A stretch of DNA of 64,000 nt, from assembly GCF_900625025.1 (NCBI RefSeq), contig NZ_LR130574.1:248001-312000 (forward strand), written 5' to 3'. This DNA is from Lachnoclostridium sp. Marseille-P6806 (GTDB lineage Bacteria; Bacillota; Clostridia; Lachnospirales; Lachnospiraceae). A program made the translations under genes and the position numbers. Below are positions 33,866-41,934 of the stretch, piece by piece. Below the pieces are notes generated by a model. It had not been told where the DNA came from, did no database searches, and saw only the letters and a program-made list of their open reading frames with translations. The first letter of the stretch is position 1, and every line of letters begins with the position of its first letter.

Positions 33866-35516
33866 ATATTATCACTGCGTAAACCAGAAAAAGCACTGCG
33901 GTGAGAAGCTTGATCCACGCCTCATGCTTCGCAAAAAAGGCAGTGACGCCGTGAAGCCTCCCCGTCGCCGCAATCACGGCCGTGAGCCCCGCGGACGGAA
34001 GCAGGATGCCAAGCGCATACAGAGCAAACATCGCCGCGCCCCCTCCCGTAAGTCCGTTCTCCCGCCTCGCAAGGGACAGGATGGATGCCGCATATAGCTG
34101 ACCGGCGCAGAAAAATTCACCCGCTGAAATAACCAGTCCGAGGAGAAAGGCCGCCGGAAGAAGCAGTCTCTCCGTCCCCGCAAGCCTGCGGATCGCCGCA
34201 TGCGCCGCGCGGCGGAGGCCCGCCGGAAGCTGCATCCTCACTCTGCCGAAATCCCTGCGGAACGCAAAGTACGCATCCCGGAAATTCATCACCGCCAGAA
34301 CAGCGAAGACCACAGCCAGCGCAATGCCAAGCGCCCTCCCCGCTCTCCCTACCGTGCCGGAGGTCAGCGCGGCCGCCGCCCGGAACAGCACGACGCCCAG
34401 CAGGGCGTAGGCGGCAAACTTGCCCGCAAGATACATCACGGCGCTGGAAACGATCTTCTTTCCCGATGCGAGCAGCACGGAGAACAGCATGAGCAGCATG
34501 GAGACAGAGCACGGATTCAGTCCGACCGCCACGCCCTGCGCAAGAAGCGCGTACCACGGGATATCCGCCGCACGCCCCGGAGCAGCGCTCTCCGTCAGGG
34601 ATTCCGCCGATGCGCTCCGGCTCTGCAGGCGCCGCAGCAGAATGCCGGCCGTCGTTTCCGCCTCGCCGCGCGGCGCGGCTCCGGGATTCGCATCGCCGGA
34701 ATTTACGTTTCCGGAATTTGCTGCCGCCGTCTGATATTCCCCTTTCCATGCGAGCAGGGCGTCCCGGCAGGCATCGCCGCCCGAAGAGATTTCCTCTCCG
34801 AGAAAAAGACACGGCACCTGACGCTCTCCCTCCGGCTGTCCCTCCAGAAGAAGCTGCAGCGCCTCGCCGCAGCCCGGCTCGAGAATGCTGAACACCCGCA
34901 CGGGAAGCGCCGGATATTTCCGCAGCAGCGCCTCCGCCTTTTGACAGTCCCCGCAGGATGCCGTCACAAAAAGGATCGCCGTTTCGCCGTCCTCCTGCAT
35001 GCTGTCAAGCTCTATCATGAACTGGCGCAGCTCCGGAGAAGCGTCCGAAGAAGCACCCGAAAGCACCGTGTCTTCCTCCGCCGGAACCGCCGTACTCCAT
35101 GAGGGATCCTCCATCACGCGACGGAGCTCCTCCCGTATCGCCGTATAGCCGACAAGCCGGATATCGCCGCAGATCAGCACCGGCAGCTCCATGGAGGGGT
35201 TCGCAGGCTCTCCGTCAGCCTCCGCCGTCTCACAAAAACGGAGATACAGCTCGTAATTCGCGCGCTCGAACACGTTCACTGCGCGGAGCTCGTAGTGCAG
35301 GGCGGCGCGTTCCTCCTCGCTGAATTCCTCTCGGAACAGCTCGTAGATCTTTTCGCTCTCGTCGCAGGAGGCGCAGGGATTATCATAAAAAAAATAGACG
35401 ATCCGTGTCTCCTGCGCCCGGACGCGAAAGCATTCCCCAAAAACCGCGGCAGGAAGCAGCAGCGCCGCGAGGAAAGCCATCCCCCGTATCAGAATCTGTT
35501 TCTGTCTCCTCTGCAT
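33858..35516 (-). CDS. double thioredoxin-like/CcdA-like membrane redox protein
   Basis: 552 aa. Order: signal peptide (about residues 8-34), a thioredoxin-like domain with CASC (48-51), a second one with CGDC (about 187-190), a Ser/Asn/Ala-rich linker (about 265-315), then a six-helix CcdA/DsbD-beta-like domain with NPCS (about 330) and FFCAG (about 470), the two Cys positions used to carry electrons across the membrane. It probably moves reducing power from the cytoplasm to extracytoplasmic partners. ATG 35516 has GGAG close by; the frame upstream has no ATG start. No maturation partner such as a cytochrome c gene is near. The start is moderately certain. Confidence 0.78.
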   Translation of the reverse strand: MQRRQKQILIRGMAFLAALLLPAAVFGECFRVRAQETRIVYFFYDNPCASCDESEKIYELFREEFSEEERAALHYELRAVNVFERANYELYLRFCETAEADGEPANPSMELPVLICGDIRLVGYTAIREELRRVMEDPSWSTAVPAEEDTVLSGASSDASPELRQFMIELDSMQEDGETAILFVTASCGDCQKAEALLRKYPALPVRVFSILEPGCGEALQLLLEGQPEGERQVPCLFLGEEISSGGDACRDALLAWKGEYQTAAANSGNVNSGDANPGAAPRGEAETTAGILLRRLQSRSASAESLTESAAPGRAADIPWYALLAQGVAVGLNPCSVSMLLMLFSVLLASGKKIVSSAVMYLAGKFAAYALLGVVLFRAAAALTSGTVGRAGRALGIALAVVFAVLAVMNFRDAYFAFRRDFGRVRMQLPAGLRRAAHAAIRRLAGTERLLLPAAFLLGLVISAGEFFCAGQLYAASILSLARRENGLTGGGAAMFALYALGILLPSAGLTAVIAATGRLHGVTAFFAKHEAWIKLLTAVLFLVYAVIISA

Positions 35517-35624
35517 ATTCTCCGCTTCGGCCGCTCCGCCTGCGGAGCTTCTCCGCGGGCGCCGCACCCCCGTATTGTTCAATCTGTACAGCAGGCCGAT
35601 CAAAACAGGTGCTTCACTGCTCAA

Positions 35625-35653
35625 ATTGTAACACGGATTTTTCTTGTTGTTAA
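35625..35653 (-). promoter_or_regulatory. strong predicted promoter of the thioredoxin/CcdA fusion gene
   Basis: On the minus strand: TTAACA (35653-35648), 17-bp spacer, TACAAT (35630-35625). It differs from consensus at one position in each box and is preceded by an A/T-rich upstream element. The predicted leader is about 100 bases. Confidence 0.7.
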
Positions 35654-35700
35654 TTGTTTTTTATTATTTTTTATTGATTTCTATTGATTTTTATTGATGT
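35654..35700. repeat. AT-rich 10-bp phased repeat (UP-element-like)
   Basis: Three consecutive 10-mers TTATTGATTT, CTATTGATTT, TTATTGATGT follow a TTATTATTTT block in otherwise GC-rich DNA. The helical-turn spacing and A-tracts predict curved DNA that could bind the RNA polymerase alpha subunit just upstream of the -35 box. Confidence 0.55.
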
Positions 35701-35704
35701 GAAC

Positions 35705-35748
35705 AAAAAAGAGACTGCAAAAGGCGATAAATTGCTTTTTGCAGTCTC
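35705..35748 (-). terminator. intrinsic terminator of ilvE
   Basis: GAGACTGCAAAA (35748-35737) pairs with TTTTGCAGTCTC (35722-35711) on the minus strand, followed by TTTTTT (35710-35705). It lies 33 bases 3' of ilvE. Confidence 0.9.
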
Positions 35749-35780
35749 CTGTATCCTTATAAAACAGAGGCGCCGTCCGC

Positions 35781-36812
35781 TCAGCAGATCGGGACGACCC
35801 AGCCCTCCGGGCCCTCGATGCGCCCGAGCTGAATGCCGGTCAGCGTATCATACAGCTTCGTCAGCACCGGCCCCATCTCTCCGCGGTTGTTGTCCTCAAA
35901 GACGATCTCTTTCCCGTGATCGTTGATGCAGCGGACGGGGCTGATGACCGCTGCGGTCCCGCAGAGCCCCATCTCCCGGAATGCGCCGATCTCGTCCAGA
36001 TAAACCTCACGCTCCGTGACCTGAATGCCGAGGTAATCCCTCGCCACCACCTCAATCGAGCGGCGGGTGACAGAGGGAAGAATACTGTCGCTCCGCGGAA
36101 TCACAAGATTTCCGTCCGCATCGACAAAAATCGTATTGGCGCCGCCGGTCTCCTCAATCTTGGTGCGGGTCGCCGGATCGAGATAAATATTCTCCGCAAA
36201 GCCCTCTTTATGGGCCTCCACGATGGCGTGCAGGCTCATGGCATAGTTCAGGCCGGCCTTGATGTTTCCTGTTCCACGGGGCGCGGCGCGGTCATAGTCG
36301 GACACCTTGATGTCAATCGGCTTTGCGCCGCCCTTAAAGTAGGGGCCCACCGGCGTCGTGAAGATGCGGAATTGGTAATCCTCCGCCGGCTTCACGCCGA
36401 TCACCGGGCTGATGCCGAACATATACGGGCGAATGTACAGCGACGCGCCGCTCCCGTAGGGCGGAACCCACGCCTCGTTCGCCGCGACGACCTGCTTCAC
36501 CGCGTCAACAAAGCGGTCCTGCGGGAACGGCGGCATCTCCAGCCGCAGCGCGGAATCATACATCCGCTGCGCGTTGAGATCCGGGCGGAAGCAGACGACG
36601 TGACCGTCCTCCGTCGTATACGCTTTGAGGCCCTCGAAGACGGACTGGGAATACTGCAGAACGCCCGCATCCTCGCTCATGACGATCTTGTCGTCGCTGA
36701 TCAGCGCGCCTCCGTCCCACGCTCCGTCCGTAAAATTCGATACGTAGCGCTTGTCCGTGACGTGATATGCAAAATCCAGATTTCCCCAGTCAATGTCCTT
36801 TTTTTTCACCAT
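35781..36812 (-). CDS. ilvE: branched-chain amino acid aminotransferase
   Basis: 343 aa, fold-type IV PLP enzyme that interconverts Val, Leu and Ile with their 2-oxo acids. Motifs: YSQSVFEGLKAY, RPYMFG, GNIKAGLNYA with the PLP lysine, and the family segment EETGGANTIFV. ATG 36812 follows AGGAGG at good spacing; the 25-codon upstream extension is rejected. A TATACT -10 at about 36870 has only a weak -35. Flanked by its own terminator, it is likely a single-gene unit downstream of the polysaccharide cluster. Confidence 0.95.
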   Translation of the reverse strand: MVKKKDIDWGNLDFAYHVTDKRYVSNFTDGAWDGGALISDDKIVMSEDAGVLQYSQSVFEGLKAYTTEDGHVVCFRPDLNAQRMYDSALRLEMPPFPQDRFVDAVKQVVAANEAWVPPYGSGASLYIRPYMFGISPVIGVKPAEDYQFRIFTTPVGPYFKGGAKPIDIKVSDYDRAAPRGTGNIKAGLNYAMSLHAIVEAHKEGFAENIYLDPATRTKIEETGGANTIFVDADGNLVIPRSDSILPSVTRRSIEVVARDYLGIQVTEREVYLDEIGAFREMGLCGTAAVISPVRCINDHGKEIVFEDNNRGEMGPVLTKLYDTLTGIQLGRIEGPEGWVVPIC

Positions 36813-36965
36813 CTCCGGCCTCCTGTTCTTCGTCAAAACGTCTGGCACCAAAACATTTGATACATAGTATAGTTCCGAAGATGGCATAATTCCAGTATTT
36901 TCTTTGAAAATCAGGCCGGCATCCCCCGATGCGGCGCTTCGTTCCGGGCAGCGCGCAAGGCAGGA

Positions 36966-38063
36966 TCACCCCGCCCGCCGGAGCCGCCGGTGCACGTTCC
37001 GCGCAAGGCGAGGGCACAGCGTAAACAGCGCAAGATACAAACGGTTTTTCACCGTGAGCACCGGAATGAACAGCGTATCGGCAAAATGCGAGCGCAGATA
37101 CCGCAGCGTCTCCACATAAAATGCATTGCCGACGTGCATGTCCCCAATCGGCACGTGCAGCATGTAGTCCATCCGCTCATAAAGACCGAAACGCCGGGCC
37201 GCCGCGCGGAGCGCCGGATATTTTTTCACGACCTCATCCTCCACATAATCGGCCTGCCGGACGATATCGATATAGGCCCTTGAAAACTGTCCCGCATTCG
37301 CCCGCCGGGTTGCCGATCCCGCGCGGTGCACCACGTGATAGCCGGTTTTCGGAATAAGAAGCACGCCCTCCGTATCAGGCAGCATCTCCATATGAAGACG
37401 GAAGTCCTCCCCCAGCGTTCCCTCGGGAAAGGGATGCGCAAGGAGCAGCGCCCGCGGCGTCAGCTTTGTGCAGTAGGAGGCATCTCCGGTATAGAGCAGA
37501 AGACTCCGCATAAATTCTTCGGGTGATATCCGCCTCTCCTGTGTCTGCGGAGGGAGCACGTCCGGGAGCCTGTGCCCGCTCTCATCCTCCTCCATGCGCC
37601 CCGTCTGCACCAGAAACGGCAGACTGCCGCCTGTTCCGCCGCCTTTCACAGCACCGCCGCCCGTCATATTCCCGCCGGGTGCGGCGTCCTCCGGCGCTGC
37701 CCCGGCAGAAGCGCCGCCCCCCGCCGCCTGCTGCCGGAGCCACGCCTCCACAAGGCTCTCGATCATGTCCGGCTCAATCCAGTCGTCCGAATCAACAAAG
37801 CCGATCAGATCACCGCGCGCCTTTGCCACTCCCAGATTTCTTGCACTGGACGCCCCGCCGTTCTCCTTATGAAATATGCGGATCCTCTCATCCGCCTCCG
37901 CCATCGACCGCATCAGCGCATAGGAGCCGTCCGCAGAGCCGTCGTCCACTAAAAGAATCTCGAGCCGCTCATAGCTCTGGCGCTGCACCGAGCCGACGCT
38001 GCGGCGCAGGAACGCTTCTGAATTGTAAACCGGTATGACAACCGAAATAAGGGGAGCTTCCAT
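36966..38063 (-). CDS. glycosyltransferase family 2 (A-fold)
   Basis: 365 aa. GT-A core: PLISVVIPVYNSEAFLRRSV, ILLVDDGSADGS, and FVDSDDWIEPDM with the DxD metal-binding motif. A Gly/Ala-rich insertion at about residues 110-150 (AAGGG, GGGAVKGGGTGG) is unusual and probably a disordered loop. ATG 38063 has GAGG and GAGAGG upstream. The frame continues upstream only because the last fragment of a decayed YczE-like gene is in phase with it. Last gene of the polysaccharide cluster; substrate unknown. Confidence 0.88.
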   Translation of the reverse strand: MEAPLISVVIPVYNSEAFLRRSVGSVQRQSYERLEILLVDDGSADGSYALMRSMAEADERIRIFHKENGGASSARNLGVAKARGDLIGFVDSDDWIEPDMIESLVEAWLRQQAAGGGASAGAAPEDAAPGGNMTGGGAVKGGGTGGSLPFLVQTGRMEEDESGHRLPDVLPPQTQERRISPEEFMRSLLLYTGDASYCTKLTPRALLLAHPFPEGTLGEDFRLHMEMLPDTEGVLLIPKTGYHVVHRAGSATRRANAGQFSRAYIDIVRQADYVEDEVVKKYPALRAAARRFGLYERMDYMLHVPIGDMHVGNAFYVETLRYLRSHFADTLFIPVLTVKNRLYLALFTLCPRLARNVHRRLRRAG

Positions 38064-38402
38064 CCTCAGCCTCTCTCTGTTTTCATGATGCGCCTCAGCC
38101 AGCACAAAGGCGACGTCCGTAGCGATGCGCACCATGCGGAAGCGCCGGTGCATCACATCGCTCAGCACAACCGCCGCCAGATCGTTCGTCTCGATCCCCG
38201 CGTCGGATATGCGTGATGCCGTGCGTCAGAAAGGGAACCTCCGCGGCGCTAAGGCTCCGGAAGAGTCCCTGAATCAGCACGTTAGACGGATCCGCCCCAA
38301 ATCAGACAGAAGAAAAAGGGTGACGCCGAAATACGCGACGACAAGCCCGGCAAAAAGGAGTGCAATCCGGATCAGCATCTCTTTCGTTCCTCTCACGTTC
38401 AT
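38064..38402 (-). pseudogene. decayed YczE/DUF6198-like membrane protein
   Basis: Three frames must be joined to read the protein. ATG 38402 starts a first helix ending FLLSDLG. A missing G in the run at 38295-38298 shifts the frame, after which ADPSNVLIQGLFRSLSAA continues up to THGITHI. Near 38205 the frame shifts again, and the similarity resumes with GIETNDLAAVVLSDVMHRR and FRMVRIATDVAFVLA, resembling the second half of YczE proteins. The middle and the C-terminus are missing. The start lies 5 bases after the preceding glycosyltransferase stop, so the gene was once part of the operon. Family assignment is from pattern memory. Confidence 0.6.
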
Positions 38403-38407
38403 GGCAA

Positions 38408-39727
38408 TCACCATTCCTCTTTCGGCCGGACAAAGGGACGAAGCCGCGGTGCAGGGCTCATCGGGCCCTCCCGCGGCGGATCCCAGCCCTTCGGCAGAAC
38501 CGGTTTCTCCTCCGCGCGGCAGGCGAGAATATACCGCGTGAAACGGAGCAGCTCCCGCGCCGCCGTCTCCGCATTCCAGAGCGTCCGTATCGTCTCCTCG
38601 GCCGCCCGGCCGAGACGCCGCACACGCTCCGGATCCTCCGTCAGCCACAGCGCCTTGCGGATAAAGTCCCGCTCGTCCTCCCCGGCAAACAGGAGGCCGT
38701 TCTCTCCGTGGCGGATGAGATAGGGCGAAGCGCCGGCCTCCGCCCCGGCGACCACCGCGCAGCCGCTGTTCATCGCCTCGTTCAGGACCGCGCCCCAGCC
38801 CTCAAGATGATTGCTGGGAAAGAGAAACACCTGCGCCCGCTCCATGAAAGCGCGCACCTCGTCCGGCGAAAGAAAGCCGCGAAAAACAACCGGGAAATCC
38901 TCCGCATCCGGAGGGTCTGCCTGCGCTCCTCCGCGCCGGCGCGCCGCGGCGCCCTCCGCCAGGACTCTCTTTGCCGGAACGTTCGCGGCGGAGCCCCGCG
39001 GCGCGCAGAGCCGTCTTTGCTCCGCGTATTCCCGGAGCTCCTCCTCCATCTCGCCGCCGCCGATCATATCAAGACGGAAGCGGACTCCTCTCTCACGGAG
39101 ACGCTCCGCCAGATGCAAGGCAAATTCCGGATGCTTGTAGCCCGGCACGAAGCGCCCTGCGAAGAGGAGCCGCAGCGTCCCCTCCGCGTCCCGCTTTTTA
39201 TATTCCTCCAAAGCGCCCTCCGCATAATGCCGGAGCTTTGGAAAGTAGCCCCAGCGGAAGCATTTGCCGGGGTAGCTCCGGATCAGCGCAAAATCCGACG
39301 CCGCATAGGCCCCGGCGCACAGCATCCAGCAGTCGCTCCTCCGGTATTTCGTATGCTCCCGGTATTTCGCAAGCAGCCCCCGGGGCGAAGCCGCCTTCCA
39401 CTGTCCCTCCTTGTAGATGCGCTCGCTCACGCGGAGCAGCGGAAGCCCGGCAGCCAGTCTCTCTGCCGCAAGGTCAAAGCGATCCGTCCAGCCAAACAGC
39501 ACCATATCACTCTCCATGATCCTTGTCCGGGCCGCCGCCTCGTCCTCATAGAGGCACAGCACGTACGGAAGCGCCGAAGTCTCCGCCGCCCAGCCCATCC
39601 GGATCCGCTCCTCCTCCATGGGCATGGTCTGGATAAAGCAGAAATCCACGTCCGGCTCCGCGAGCATCGCCTCGGCGAAAGGGATCTGATGATGATTGAT
39701 ATAGTTGGAGACAAAGGTAAACCGCAT
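38408..39727 (-). CDS. glycosyltransferase, group 1 (GT-B fold)
   Basis: 439 aa. Starts MRFTFVSNYINHHQIPFAEAM, with LLFAGRFVPGYKHPEFALHL at the beginning of the donor-binding domain and the GT4-like FPSNHLEGWGAVLNEAMNSGCAVVA motif. An Arg/Ala-rich insertion near residues 245-275 separates two parts of the C-terminal domain. RBS GGGGAG before ATG 39727. Fourth of the clustered glycosyltransferases downstream of the initiating transferase; acceptor and sugar unknown. It lies 26 bases after the previous gene. Confidence 0.88.
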   Translation of the reverse strand: MRFTFVSNYINHHQIPFAEAMLAEPDVDFCFIQTMPMEEERIRMGWAAETSALPYVLCLYEDEAAARTRIMESDMVLFGWTDRFDLAAERLAAGLPLLRVSERIYKEGQWKAASPRGLLAKYREHTKYRRSDCWMLCAGAYAASDFALIRSYPGKCFRWGYFPKLRHYAEGALEEYKKRDAEGTLRLLFAGRFVPGYKHPEFALHLAERLRERGVRFRLDMIGGGEMEEELREYAEQRRLCAPRGSAANVPAKRVLAEGAAARRRGGAQADPPDAEDFPVVFRGFLSPDEVRAFMERAQVFLFPSNHLEGWGAVLNEAMNSGCAVVAGAEAGASPYLIRHGENGLLFAGEDERDFIRKALWLTEDPERVRRLGRAAEETIRTLWNAETAARELLRFTRYILACRAEEKPVLPKGWDPPREGPMSPAPRLRPFVRPKEEW

Positions 39728-39753
39728 AGCTCCCCCGCAGACTCCGGCGCGCC

Positions 39754-41094
39754 TCAGCCGCGGGCCGGCGTTCCCATGATCGAACGGTAAATCGAAAGCA
39801 GCCTCTTGAAATTGGTGTCCGGATTGTGCGTCACCTGCGCCGTCCGGCGCGCATGGGTTCCCAGCGTCCGTGCCAGTTCATCGTCATAGAACAGCGCTTT
39901 CACGCCCTCCGCCAGCTCATCGTACTTCCCGCCCGGAAAGAGGATGCCGTCCTCACCGTCGGAAAGAAGATCCGGCACGCCGCCCACCTTGGCCGCCACG
40001 CAGGGCACGCCCAGCAGCATCGCCTCACACAGCGAATTGGGTGAGTTCTCCATGATCGAGGCGCAGACGAACACATGCGACCGGAGAAACTGCTCTTTCA
40101 TCTGCTGTGCGTCAAGCCGCCCCAGCATGATCACATGACCGCCGAGCCGGTTTTTCCGGATCAGCTTCCGGAGATACCTGCCGTAGGCCGTGATCCGAAG
40201 CGGCAGAGGAACCCTCTTCTTTTCCCGGAGCCGGCCCCCCACCCCGCCGATGATGGAGTTCCCGGAGACATAGAGCTTTGCGTCCGGAAACGCGCGCAGA
40301 ATCGACGGCATCGCCTCCAGCATGTAGTGAAAGCCCTTGAGCGGATAATCGCCCTGACTCAGAAAAATGCTGTGCGGCTCGATATGCGCCGGATCCCATT
40401 CCCCGGAATAAAAATCATTCCGCAGCGTCTCGTTCATCATGTGGTACACCGCGTCGGGATTGATCTCCCCCGCGGCCGCACGGTCAAAGCCCGTCCGCCC
40501 GGTGATGTGCGCAGTATGCGCGAGCGCCTGTTCCTCCATGCGGGCGCGCACACGGAACTTGTGCTGCTGCTCCCGCAGAGAATCCCTGCGCACGCGGTCG
40601 CGAAACGTTGCGCCCCGCTGCACCCGGTACGGGAGATCCGCCATATAGCGCTCTGCAATGCTGCCGCACATTCCCTGTATTCCGATCAGCGTGCGCGTCG
40701 GATTGCGGAACGCCCGCACCATCGCCAGCGTATGCGGAAACTCCGTGCCGAAAATGTGTACGATATCCGGCCGGAAATCCGCAAGGATCCCCGCAAAGCG
40801 CAGCTCCAGCGAGCGGTCGTATACCTCCGGATGCTCCAGATTTTCCTGAAAGCCGTAAAAAACCACGCCCTCCAGTTCTCTGCGGCAGTCTCCGAGCGTC
40901 TCCGGAACTGGAAAGCACACTCCCAGATCAATATTCAGAAGCGCATCCTGCTCCCCGTTTTCGCGATAAACTTTCTGTTCCCTGCGCAGCCGTTCAAAGC
41001 TCCCGCTGAGCCAGCCCTCGCGACAGCTGTACGGAAGTCCCTCTGCTTTCGCGAATGCTGGCAGCATGATGTTGCAAAGCCAAAGTATTCTCAT
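39754..41094 (-). CDS. glycosyltransferase family 4
   Basis: 446 aa, GT-B fold. N-terminus MRILWLCNIMLPAFAK, domain junction IFLSQGDYPLKGFHYML, and the donor-site motif VCASIMENSPNSLCEAMLLGVPCVAA with the conserved Glu pair. ATG 41094 overlaps the stop of the upstream gene (ATGA), so it is translationally coupled. It adds one sugar to the growing lipid-linked repeat unit; specificity cannot be told. Confidence 0.9.
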   Translation of the reverse strand: MRILWLCNIMLPAFAKAEGLPYSCREGWLSGSFERLRREQKVYRENGEQDALLNIDLGVCFPVPETLGDCRRELEGVVFYGFQENLEHPEVYDRSLELRFAGILADFRPDIVHIFGTEFPHTLAMVRAFRNPTRTLIGIQGMCGSIAERYMADLPYRVQRGATFRDRVRRDSLREQQHKFRVRARMEEQALAHTAHITGRTGFDRAAAGEINPDAVYHMMNETLRNDFYSGEWDPAHIEPHSIFLSQGDYPLKGFHYMLEAMPSILRAFPDAKLYVSGNSIIGGVGGRLREKKRVPLPLRITAYGRYLRKLIRKNRLGGHVIMLGRLDAQQMKEQFLRSHVFVCASIMENSPNSLCEAMLLGVPCVAAKVGGVPDLLSDGEDGILFPGGKYDELAEGVKALFYDDELARTLGTHARRTAQVTHNPDTNFKRLLSIYRSIMGTPARG

Positions 41095-41912
41095 ATATTC
41101 CCATCTGATGTCCCGCGCCGGTACAGGCGGTTTTTCAGTCCATGATAGAGCGCCGCCGTGTATTTGCCGCGGGAGAACTTCTCGCGGAGCGGCTGCAGCG
41201 TGAAAATCATATACAGTCGGAACAAAATCCGGCTTCTGAGCGGCAGGTACAGCGCGGTGACAAGGCGGTGCTCCTTTGCCGAGAGCCTGCGGTTTTCCCG
41301 CGTCTCCGAAAAGCCGCCCCCCTCGTAATCCGCGATCACCATCGGAAGCGCCGTCAGCTCCGCTCCCGCGCGGTACCGGCAGTACAGAAAATGTTCGTAA
41401 TCCGCCCGTACCCGGAGATCCGTGTCGAAGCCTCTGTCCGCGAAGAGCGCGCGGCTGTAAAAGCAGGCCTGATGGCAGGGGAGATTGCGGTAGCAGGCAA
41501 AATCGTCCATCACCGGGCTCGCCGCCGCGATCTGTCCGGTCAGTCTCTCATAAATATCCCCGTAAAACAGCTGCGGCGCCGGGCGTTCTTTCCGCCGGAC
41601 GATGGCATCATGCACCCGCCGGAGCACCTCCCTGTCATACAGGTGATCGCCGCAGTTGAGAAAGTAAAGGTACTCTCCCTCCGCCCTGCGGACCGCCTCG
41701 TTCATCGCGTCATAGATCCCGCAATCCCTGCCGGAAATGACGCGGATTCTGGCATCCTCCGGAATGGACGCAAGCGAGCCGTCCGAGGACTTTCCGTCCT
41801 TGACGATCACCTCATAATCGGCGAAGCTCTGCTCCCGGATGCTCTGCAGCGTCGTGCGCAGACGGTCTCCGGGATTGAAGCTCACCACGATAATGCTGAA
41901 AAAAGGATTCAT
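41091..41912 (-). CDS. glycosyltransferase family 2
   Basis: 273 aa. GT-A fold: PFFSIIVVSFNPGDRLRTTLQSI, VIVKDGKSSDGS, GIYDAMNEAVRRAEGEYLYF and FLNCGDHLYD, resembling the colanic-acid/WcaA-type subgroup. ATG 41912 follows a possible GTG one codon earlier, and the RBS is weak. It lies 22 bases after the EpsG-type gene and is coupled to the GT4 downstream by ATGA. Confidence 0.9.
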   Translation of the reverse strand: MNPFFSIIVVSFNPGDRLRTTLQSIREQSFADYEVIVKDGKSSDGSLASIPEDARIRVISGRDCGIYDAMNEAVRRAEGEYLYFLNCGDHLYDREVLRRVHDAIVRRKERPAPQLFYGDIYERLTGQIAAASPVMDDFACYRNLPCHQACFYSRALFADRGFDTDLRVRADYEHFLYCRYRAGAELTALPMVIADYEGGGFSETRENRRLSAKEHRLVTALYLPLRSRILFRLYMIFTLQPLREKFSRGKYTAALYHGLKNRLYRRGTSDGNI

Positions 41913-41934
41913 CACAAATCTCTCATTGCCGCGG

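Noticed and set aside
35695-35748. AT-rich region near 35.7 kb as a replication origin or phage attachment site
   Set aside because: It is explained by a strong promoter on one side and the ilvE terminator on the other. No DnaA-box cluster or integrase was seen.
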